64,000 bases of DNA from Marinobacterium rhizophilum DSM 18822 (lineage in GTDB: Bacteria; Pseudomonadota; Gammaproteobacteria; Pseudomonadales; Balneatricaceae), in NCBI RefSeq assembly GCF_000378045.1, contig NZ_KB899103.1, forward strand, positions 62,001 through 126,000. The letters run 5' to 3'. Positions within the stretch are counted from its first letter, which is position 1. Each line of letters starts with the position of its first letter. The notes beneath the pieces were generated by a model. It saw nothing but the letters and a program-made list of their open reading frames with translations, was not told where the DNA came from and made no database searches. Positions 57,394 to 64,000 of this stretch are shown here, one piece after another. Position numbers and translations under genes: made by a program.

Positions 57394-58730
57394 TGATGAA
57401 ATCCAGCCTGCCCCTGGGCGAATTTGCTGCCCGCCGTGCCCGCCTGATGGCGCAACTGCCGGCCGGCGGCCTGGCCATTGTGCCCGGCGCGAGCATGCGT
57501 CATCGCAATCGGGATGTTGAATATCCGTTCCGCCAGGACAGCGACTTTTATTACCTCACCGGCTTCAACGAGCCGGATGCCGTGCTGGTGCTGTTGCCGG
57601 GGCGCAGTGACGGTGAAACCGTACTGTTCTGTCAGGGGCGGGATCCGGAGATGGAAATCTGGAATGGGTACCGCACCGGGCCCGAGGGGGCGATGCAGCA
57701 TTATGGCCTCGACGCGGCACACCCGGTTGATGAGATCGACAAGCGTCTGCCAGAACTGATCGATGGGCGCCGAAGCATCTGTTACTCCATCGGTAGCGAC
57801 GAGGCCCTTGATAATCGCGTTCGGCAGTGGCTCAAGGCCGTGCGCTCCCGCGCTCGCCAGGGCGCCGTGGCGCCCACGGAACTGGTGATGCTTGACCCGC
57901 TGCTGCATGAGCTGCGGCTGTTCAAGTCAGAGGCTGAGATTGGGTTGATGCGCGAGGCCGGTCGTATTTCAGCCCAGGCGCACGTGCGGGCCATGCAGCA
58001 GTGTCGGCCAGGATTGTTTGAGTATCAGCTTGAGGCCGAAATCAGTCATCACTTCGCCATGAATGGTTGTCATCTGCCGGCCTATTCGTCAATTGTTGGC
58101 GGTGGTGCCAACGGCTGCATACTGCACTATACCGAAAACCGCGATGCGCTCTGTGCCGGTGACCTGGTACTGATCGATGCCGGTTGTGAGCTGGAGTACT
58201 ACGCCGGTGACATCACCCGTACCTTTCCGGTGGATGGGCATTTCAGCCCTGAGCAAAAGCAGTTGTATGAACTGGTGCTGCGAACCCAGCTGGCCTGTAT
58301 CGAACGGGTCAAGCCCGGCGTGCTCTGGAATGAAGTGCATGACCTGTCGGTGCATATGCTGACCGAAGGCCTGGTAGCGCTTGGTTTGCTGGAGGGTGAT
58401 GTTGATACGCTGATCGAGACCGGCGCCTACCGTGAATTTTACATGCATCGGCTGGGGCACTGGCTGGGCATGGATGTGCATGATGTGGGTGACTATCGCG
58501 TCGAGGGCGAGTGGCGTCCGCTGCAACCCGGCATGGTGATGACCGTTGAACCCGGGCTCTATGTCTCGCCGCATAATGAAGGGGTTGAGCCACGCTGGCG
58601 TGGTATAGGTATTCGCATTGAAGACGATGTTCTGGTGACCGAAACGGGCGGCGAAGTGCTTAGTGCCGCAGCGCCCAAGTCGGTTGCCGAGATCGAGCAA
58701 CTGATGGCAAAGGCCCGGCAGTCCAGATGA
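57393..58730 (+). CDS. pepP: Xaa-Pro aminopeptidase
   Basis: 445 residues (E. coli PepP is 441). The N-terminal creatinase-like domain (DVEYPFRQDSDFYYLTGFNEP) is followed by the pita-bread metallopeptidase domain with manganese ligands in LIDAGCELEYYAGDITRTFP, HRLGHWLGMDVHD, MTVEPGLYVSP and GIGIRIEDDVLVT. It releases N-terminal residues before proline. The start shares one base with the ygfB stop (TGATG). Confidence 0.95.
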   Translation: MMKSSLPLGEFAARRARLMAQLPAGGLAIVPGASMRHRNRDVEYPFRQDSDFYYLTGFNEPDAVLVLLPGRSDGETVLFCQGRDPEMEIWNGYRTGPEGAMQHYGLDAAHPVDEIDKRLPELIDGRRSICYSIGSDEALDNRVRQWLKAVRSRARQGAVAPTELVMLDPLLHELRLFKSEAEIGLMREAGRISAQAHVRAMQQCRPGLFEYQLEAEISHHFAMNGCHLPAYSSIVGGGANGCILHYTENRDALCAGDLVLIDAGCELEYYAGDITRTFPVDGHFSPEQKQLYELVLRTQLACIERVKPGVLWNEVHDLSVHMLTEGLVALGLLEGDVDTLIETGAYREFYMHRLGHWLGMDVHDVGDYRVEGEWRPLQPGMVMTVEPGLYVSPHNEGVEPRWRGIGIRIEDDVLVTETGGEVLSAAAPKSVAEIEQLMAKARQSR

Positions 58731-59989
58731 AGCAGCACTATGACCTGATCATTGTTGGCGGTGGCATGGTCGGCGCAAGCCTTGCCTGTGCCCTTGTCCC
58801 CGCCGCAGAAGCGCTGGGGCTGGACATCGCCATTGTCGAGCCGGTTCCTTTGCGCCGCGACGGGCTGTCCTACCAGCCCAGTTATGATGCCCGTGCCACG
58901 GCGCTGGCTTATGGCAGTCGCAGTGCCTATGAGCGCATGGGCATCTGGCAAACGCTGACACAGCACATTACACCCATCGGTGAAATCCATGTGTCTGATC
59001 GCGGCCATTTTGGTGCCTCGCGCCTTAGCGCGGCGCAGCAGCAGGTACCCGCGTTAGGCTATGTCATCGAGAATCACTGGCTCGGCCAGGTATTGCTGAA
59101 CCGGCTGCAGGCGCCCGAGTGTGGGCGTATTGACTATCTGTGCCCGGCTGAAGTGGCGGAAGTGATCCCCGGTGACGGTCAGATGAGCGTGACGATTAGC
59201 CGGGATGGTTGCACGTCAGCGTTAACCTGTGAGCTGGTGGTCATGGCCGATGGCGGACGTTCCGAGCTGCGTCAGCGGCTGGGGATCGGTTATCGCTACA
59301 GCGCTTACGAGCAGCATGCGCTGATCGCCAATGTCAGTCCTGATCGACCGCACCGGGGTATCGCCTATGAGCGATTCACCGATCAGGGCCCCATGGCCTT
59401 GTTGCCACTGCAGGAGCAGGACGGGCAGCACCGCTGTGCGCTGGTCTGGACACTGTCGGACGATGACACCCAGACGCTGATGGATATGGATGATGCCGGC
59501 TTTCTGGCACAGCTGCAGCAGCGGTTTGGTTATCGCGCCGGGCGCTTTGTTCAGGTGGGTGAGCGTCATGCCTATCCGCTGCAACTGGTGCTGGCGGAAG
59601 AGCAGGTCCGTGCCGGCCTGGTGGTGCTGGGCAATGCGGCCCATGCACTGCATCCGATCGCAGGGCAGGGCTACAACCTTGCGCTGCGCGGGGTGGTCAG
59701 CCTGGCCGATCAACTGATTGATGCACGCAGGCAGGGGCGTTCGCTCGGTGACCTTGCGGTGTTGCAGGCCTACCACGAACGCATGCGCAGCGATCAGCAG
59801 CGCACCATTGGATTTAGCGACGGCACGATGAAGCTCTTTACCAGCCGCAATCCGCTGCTGACCCTGGGACGGAACCTGGGACTGCAGGCGCTGGATGTCT
59901 GCCCGACGGCTAAAACTCTGTTTGCGCGCAGCGCCATGGGGCTCGATACGCCGGCCCCGGTACTGCAGCAGTGGGAGGGGCGGTCATGA
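58727..59989 (+). CDS. ubiH: 2-octaprenyl-6-methoxyphenol hydroxylase
   Basis: 420 residues. This FAD monooxygenase of ubiquinone synthesis has the GxGxxG variant DLIIVGGGMVGASLACAL, the DG motif ELVVMADGGRSELRQ, and the second FAD motif GLVVLGNAAHALHPIAGQGYNLALRG. The start overlaps the pepP stop by 4 bases. UbiH and UbiI are paralogues, distinguished here by order and motif details. Confidence 0.93.
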   Translation: MKQHYDLIIVGGGMVGASLACALVPAAEALGLDIAIVEPVPLRRDGLSYQPSYDARATALAYGSRSAYERMGIWQTLTQHITPIGEIHVSDRGHFGASRLSAAQQQVPALGYVIENHWLGQVLLNRLQAPECGRIDYLCPAEVAEVIPGDGQMSVTISRDGCTSALTCELVVMADGGRSELRQRLGIGYRYSAYEQHALIANVSPDRPHRGIAYERFTDQGPMALLPLQEQDGQHRCALVWTLSDDDTQTLMDMDDAGFLAQLQQRFGYRAGRFVQVGERHAYPLQLVLAEEQVRAGLVVLGNAAHALHPIAGQGYNLALRGVVSLADQLIDARRQGRSLGDLAVLQAYHERMRSDQQRTIGFSDGTMKLFTSRNPLLTLGRNLGLQALDVCPTAKTLFARSAMGLDTPAPVLQQWEGRS

Positions 59990-61263
59990 GCGAGCTTCTG
60001 GATGCCGATCTGATTATTGTCGGTGCCGGCATGGTGGGCTTGACGGCCGCCCTTGCGCTGCGCGACGCGGGACTCAATATTCTGCTCCTGGAGAGCCGGC
60101 CGGCGCAGCCGCAAAGTCTGCTGCAGCGGGTACAGGATGCCACGCACGAGGGGTTCGACCCGCGGGTGAGCGCCCTGACCTGTGCCTCGGAGCAGATACT
60201 GCGTTCTGTTGATGCCTGGCCGGTGATGGCGTCGCTGCGCCTGAGTCCGTATACCGATATGGAGGTCTGGGATGGCGAAGGGACCGGACGCACGCACTTC
60301 AGCGCGGCCGATTTGCACGAACCCTGTCTGGGCCACATCGTGGAGAACAGGGTCATTCTGGCCGGGCTGCGCAGTGCCCTGGCCGAGCAGCCGCATATTC
60401 GGCTGCTGGAAGGCGTTGAGGTTCGTGCGCTGTCGGAGCCCCGCACGTCGACCCAGGGGCTTTGGCGCCAGCTGTCGTTATCGGATGGGCAGGAACTGCG
60501 CGCCCGGCTGGTGATCGCGGCGGACGGTGCGCTGTCACGTACCCGCCAGCTGGCGGCGTTGCCGACCTGGGAGTGGGACTACGGTCATCATGCCCTTGTA
60601 ACCACGGTGCGTACCGAGCGCTCCAATGGCGCGACGGCCTGGCAGCGGTTTACCGATGATGGCCCCCTGGCGTTCCTGCCATTGCGCGATGGCGCCGACG
60701 ATCATTTGAGTTCGATAGTCTGGTCGACATCACCGGAGCATGTTCGTGAGCTGACCGGCCTGGATGATGCCGAGTTCTGCACGGCGCTGGAGCGGGCGTT
60801 CGAGGGGCGCCTGGGGCGCGTCGAGTGGGCGGACCAACGGCAAAGTTTCCCGCTGCGCCAGCGCCATGCCAAGCGCTATGTGCAGGAAGCCTTTGCTGCC
60901 ATCGGCGATGCCGCACACACCATTCATCCGCTGGCGGGGCAGGGCGTGAATCTGGGCCTGCTGGATGCGGCGGTGCTGGCGGAAGTGATTGAAGCGGCAG
61001 CGGCGCGGGGCGATGACATCGGCGCGCTACGCATTCTGAGGCGTTACCAGCGCAGGCGACAGGGTGAAAACCTGCAGATGGCCGCCGGCATGGAAGGTTT
61101 CAAGCGCCTGTTCGACACACGGCAGCCCCTGCTCGTGCTGGGACGCAATATGGGCATGCAGTGCTTTGACCGCCTTGGTGTCGTCAAGAATCATCTGGCA
61201 CTGGCGGCGATGGGGCTGTCGGGCGAGTTGCCGGCGCGGGCCCGGCGCCACTGCAGCGATTGA
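59986..61263 (+). CDS. ubiI: 2-octaprenylphenol hydroxylase UbiI (VisC)
   Basis: 425 residues. Same FAD monooxygenase family as ubiH: DLIIVGAGMVGLTAALAL, RLVIAADGALSRTRQLA and FAAIGDAAHTIHPLAGQGVN. It hydroxylates C5 of the ubiquinone ring. ATG 59986 overlaps the ubiH stop by 4 bases and has GGAGGGG upstream. In E. coli gcvTHP follows; here only gcvH does, after 266 bases. Confidence 0.92.
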   Translation: MSELLDADLIIVGAGMVGLTAALALRDAGLNILLLESRPAQPQSLLQRVQDATHEGFDPRVSALTCASEQILRSVDAWPVMASLRLSPYTDMEVWDGEGTGRTHFSAADLHEPCLGHIVENRVILAGLRSALAEQPHIRLLEGVEVRALSEPRTSTQGLWRQLSLSDGQELRARLVIAADGALSRTRQLAALPTWEWDYGHHALVTTVRTERSNGATAWQRFTDDGPLAFLPLRDGADDHLSSIVWSTSPEHVRELTGLDDAEFCTALERAFEGRLGRVEWADQRQSFPLRQRHAKRYVQEAFAAIGDAAHTIHPLAGQGVNLGLLDAAVLAEVIEAAAARGDDIGALRILRRYQRRRQGENLQMAAGMEGFKRLFDTRQPLLVLGRNMGMQCFDRLGVVKNHLALAAMGLSGELPARARRHCSD

Positions 61264-61529
61264 TCTGCTGCGGGATAGCCTATACATTGGCGTCCGGTTC
61301 GTCGGGACAGTCGTGTATGGCGTCTATACTGGTGCGCCATAAGCCGTGTTTGTCAGTTGGCTGGTTCTTATCCGGCAGTGGCGGCATGATGTTCTAGAAT
61401 TCAGTGTCGACGGCTGTCAGCCGGTTGGCCCAGCTCGCGCGGTCATGTGCGTGTGCCAGTTATTAAGCCAGGTACTGTCTGGTGCCGGATTAATAGAACT
61501 CGTAATCCTGAGAAGGGTAGGAAACGGAA

Positions 61530-61922
61530 ATGAGTGAAATTCCAACTGAATTGAAATACGTCGCCAGTCACGAATGGGTTCGTGTCGAGGATGACGGTAC
61601 CGTGACCGTCGGTGTAACCCATCATGCCCAGGATCTGCTGGGGGATGTGGTGTTCGTCGAGCTGCCGGATGTCGGGGCACAGCTGGCTGCGGGTGATGAC
61701 GCCGGTGTGGTTGAGTCGGTCAAGGCGGCATCGGATATCTATTCGCCGCTGTCAGGTGAAGTTGTCGCGATCAACGAAGACCTCGAGGACTCTCCGGAAC
61801 TGGTGAACAGTGACCCCTTCGGCGACGGCTGGTTTTTCCGCCTGAAATTGTCCGACACGGTGGAACTGGATGAACTGCTCGACGCCGATGGCTATAGCGA
61901 GCTGTGCGAATCCGAAGCCTGA
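61530..61922 (+). CDS. gcvH: Glycine cleavage system H protein
   Basis: 130 residues. It carries the lipoyl arm that moves the aminomethyl group between P and T proteins. The lipoylated Lys is in [12 protein letters not shown]; the N-terminus is [14 protein letters not shown]. It has GGAAACGG before the ATG. No gcvT or gcvP is next to it, so the system is split in this genome or this H serves lipoate transfer. The 266 bases upstream show no glycine-riboswitch consensus. Confidence 0.95.
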   Translation: MSEIPTELKYVASHEWVRVEDDGTVTVGVTHHAQDLLGDVVFVELPDVGAQLAAGDDAGVVESVKAASDIYSPLSGEVVAINEDLEDSPELVNSDPFGDGWFFRLKLSDTVELDELLDADGYSELCESEA

Positions 61923-61960
61923 TTCAGGGCGGCTGATCCCGGTGGCACTCGCTGCCACCT

Positions 61961-61994
61961 GACTGTCCCGGCCACTGGCCGGGACAGTCATTTT
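61961..61994 (+). terminator. Terminator after gcvH
   Basis: GACTGTCCCGGCC, loop ACT, exact complement, then ATTTTC. Confidence 0.8.
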
Positions 61995-62064
61995 CAAAAT
62001 CAAGCGCGGTGCCGGTCGAAGGACCCAGGGTGCCGACACGACCTCAGGAAATGTAATCATAGAT

Positions 62065-63261
62065 ATGTCACTGAAACGCTTATGCCTAAAAACGGGTGCC
62101 GAGAAACGCCTGCGCGGTGGTCATCTCTGGATCTACAGCAACGAGGTCGATAATCAGAAAACCCCACTCAAGGGCTTCGCTGCGGGCGAGCAGGTGGTGG
62201 TCGAGTCTGATCGCGGCAAGGCATTGGGTATCGCGTACGTTAACCCAAACACGCTGATCTGCGGCCGTCTGGTCAGTCGTGATCTTGATTACAAGCTGGA
62301 CCGCTCGCTGTTGGTACACCGCCTGAATGTGGCTCTGTCGCTGCGCGAGATGAACTTTAGTGAACCCTGCTATCGACTGGTCTACGGTGACTCCGATGGT
62401 CTGCCGGGACTGGTGATTGACCGCTTTCACGAAATCTTTGTCATACAGGTTTCCACCGCCGGCATGGAGGCGGTGATTGATGAGGTGGTCGCGGCACTGA
62501 ACAAGGTGTTCAAGCCCGAGGCCATTTTGCTGCGCAATGACGGCAAGATGCGCGAAATGGAAGGGCTCGAAACCTACGTTGAGGTGGTGCAGGGCGATAT
62601 TGCGGAGCTCTGTCCGCTGACTGAAAACGGCGTTCAGCTGCTGGCACCGTTGCAGCGTGGCCAGAAAACGGGCTGGTTCTACGATCACCGTGCTAACCGC
62701 GCCCGCATGCAGCAGCTGGTCAAGGGCAAGCGTGTGCTGGACCTGTTCAGTTATGTGGGTGGCTGGGGCGTGCAGGCGCTGGCGGCCGGTGCCGAAATGG
62801 TCAGCTGCGTGGATGCGTCACACTTTGCACTGGATGTGGCGCGCGAGAACGCCCGTCTCAATGGCAAGGAAGACCGCTTTGACCCGCTTCACGGCGATGC
62901 CTTTGATATCTGCAAGGCGCTGGTGGCCGAGAAGGAACGCTACGATGTGGTCATTGTGGACCCACCGGCCTTTATTCAGAAGAAGAAGGATATTCGCAAC
63001 GGTGAGCGTGCTTATGCCCGCATCAACAACTTGGCCATGCGTCTGCTGAACCGCGAGGGCGTGCTGGTGTCCGCCTCCTGCTCCATGCATCTGCAGCGCG
63101 AGAGCCTGGTGGATATCATTCGCAGTAACAGCCGTGAGCTGGATCGTAATTCGCAGATATTCGATCAGGGGCACCAGGGCGCGGATCATCCGCTGCACCC
63201 GGCGATTCCGGAAACGGATTATCTGAAAGCCTTTTTTGTTCGAGTCCTGCCGGTCAGCTAA
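62065..63261 (+). CDS. rlmI: 23S rRNA m5C1962 methyltransferase RlmI
   Basis: 398 residues (E. coli RlmI is 396). The N-terminal PUA domain (KRLRGGHLWIYSNEVD) is followed by the EEHEE-type middle domain and a Rossmann methyltransferase: VLDLFSYVGGWGVQALAAGA for SAM binding, VVIVDPPAFIQKKKD, and the catalytic Cys in SASCSMHL. It methylates C1962 of 23S rRNA. Confidence 0.94.
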   Translation: MSLKRLCLKTGAEKRLRGGHLWIYSNEVDNQKTPLKGFAAGEQVVVESDRGKALGIAYVNPNTLICGRLVSRDLDYKLDRSLLVHRLNVALSLREMNFSEPCYRLVYGDSDGLPGLVIDRFHEIFVIQVSTAGMEAVIDEVVAALNKVFKPEAILLRNDGKMREMEGLETYVEVVQGDIAELCPLTENGVQLLAPLQRGQKTGWFYDHRANRARMQQLVKGKRVLDLFSYVGGWGVQALAAGAEMVSCVDASHFALDVARENARLNGKEDRFDPLHGDAFDICKALVAEKERYDVVIVDPPAFIQKKKDIRNGERAYARINNLAMRLLNREGVLVSASCSMHLQRESLVDIIRSNSRELDRNSQIFDQGHQGADHPLHPAIPETDYLKAFFVRVLPVS

Positions 63262-63319
63262 GACCGGCGGGCGCGCCTTTTGCCAGAAGACCGGTAGCCT
63301 GATTCAGGGAGAGATACGG

Positions 63320-64000
63320 ATGCAGTATAAAATGCTTGGCGGCAGCGACCTGAAAGTCAGTCGCATCGCTCTGGGAACCATGACCTTCGGTAGTCAGAAC
63401 ACCGAGGCCGAAGCCTGGGAGCAGCTGGATTACGCTGCCGCGAACGGGGTCAATTTCCTCGATACCGCGGAAATGTATCCGGTGCCGACATCACCCGATT
63501 ACCAGGGCGACAGTGAAGCGATCATTGGCCGCTGGATGAAGGCGCGTGGCAACCGCGAGCAATTGATTCTGGCCACCAAGGTGACCGGCCCCGGCGATAT
63601 GTGCAGCTATATCCGTCCGGGCGTGGGGCTGAGCCGAGCCAGCATTCGGGAGGCCATCGACGACAGCCTGCGTCGCCTGCAGACCGACTACGTCGATCTG
63701 TACCAGCTGCACTGGCCCGAGCGGAAAACCAATTTTTTTGGTCAGCTGGGCTATGTGCCGGGCGACTCCGCCGATGACGGTGTGGAGATCGAGGAGACCC
63801 TGCGGGCGCTGAAGGAGTTGGTGGATGATGGGCGGGTGCGTTATGTCGGGCTGTCGAATGAAACAGCCTGGGGTACCCTGGAGTTTTTGCGTCTGGCGGA
63901 AAAGCTGGACCTGCCGCGCGTGGTGTCGGTGCAGAACCCCTATAGCTTGCTGAACCGCAGCCTGGAAGTGGGGCTGGCCGAGGTGATGCTGCGTGAGCAT
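63320..64000 (+). CDS. tas: Tas-type aldo/keto reductase (3' end outside window)
   Basis: 227 codons are visible. This NADPH-dependent aldo/keto reductase resembles E. coli Tas throughout: MQYKMLGGSDLKVSRIALGT, the catalytic Tyr region FLDTAEMYPVP, LATKVTGPGD, YVDLYQLHWPER and VVSVQNPYSLLNRS. GGGAGAGA precedes the ATG. The frame stays open to the last base. Its physiological substrate is unknown. Confidence 0.92.
   Translation, partial: MQYKMLGGSDLKVSRIALGTMTFGSQNTEAEAWEQLDYAAANGVNFLDTAEMYPVPTSPDYQGDSEAIIGRWMKARGNREQLILATKVTGPGDMCSYIRPGVGLSRASIREAIDDSLRRLQTDYVDLYQLHWPERKTNFFGQLGYVPGDSADDGVEIEETLRALKELVDDGRVRYVGLSNETAWGTLEFLRLAEKLDLPRVVSVQNPYSLLNRSLEVGLAEVMLREH

Noticed and set aside
61264-61529. 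Possible glycine riboswitch before gcvH
   Set aside because: No GGAGAG-type core or tandem aptamer layout could be found in the leader.

Overview
The window is a chromosomal segment of a Gram-negative gammaproteobacterium. Its gene neighbourhoods match those of Pseudomonadales and marine Oceanospirillales: dctBD-dctPQM, nudE/yrfG/hslR/hslO/pckA, ppx/trxA/rho/ubiD, hemCDXY/argH, and zapA-6S RNA-fau beside ygfB-pepP-ubiH-ubiI. A dicarboxylate TRAP system and two phasin genes (polyhydroxyalkanoate granules) fit a marine heterotroph such as Marinobacterium or a relative; that placement is inference. No rRNA, tRNA, CRISPR array, prophage or intact insertion sequence was found. Almost all of the sequence is core housekeeping DNA, coding-dense on both strands.

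Layout. 1-12 kb: the 3' end of spoT, a 222-bp MITE-like element, an HDOD protein, the ABC-F ATPase yheS, a TIGR02444 protein, an FKBP isomerase, a WD40 lipoprotein with rsd/algQ, a FliL-like exported protein, gshA and tex. 12-20 kb: a self-contained C4-dicarboxylate module in which DctB/DctD sense substrate and drive dctPQM from a sigma-54 promoter. 20-24 kb: a small membrane protein, two phasin genes with matching promoters and palindromic operators, then divergent ilvA and rpiA. 24-32 kb: a MerR-family remnant, a 41-residue membrane protein, a large DUF748 protein with internal tandem repeats, the YbbAP-type ABC exporter divergent from tesA, and sodB. 32-41 kb: nudE, yrfG, hslR, hslO, pckA, ppx, trxA and rho.

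41-53 kb: ubiD with a ferredoxin-reductase, a YdcH-like protein, a stand-alone EF-G paralogue, the haem operon hemC-hemD-hemX-hemY, and argH, whose stop codon abuts a second, inverted 159-bp copy of the MITE. 53-64 kb: a GcvR-like ACT protein, an AEC carrier, a 45-residue membrane protein, 5-formyl-THF cyclo-ligase, 6S RNA, zapA and a ZapB-like coiled coil, the operon ygfB-pepP-ubiH-ubiI, gcvH, rlmI, and the start of a Tas-type aldo/keto reductase that runs off the end.

The most notable non-coding signals are: (1) the two inverted MITE copies, each flanked by CTAG that contains the host gene's stop codon; (2) four copies of TTGTGC-N3-GCACAA arranged identically around the two phasin promoters; (3) the sigma-54 promoter and upstream direct repeats before dctP, controlled by a DctD whose GAFTGA loop reads GAFTDA; and (4) several genes too short for routine calling. 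I see no clear evidence of a wholly new multi-gene system.
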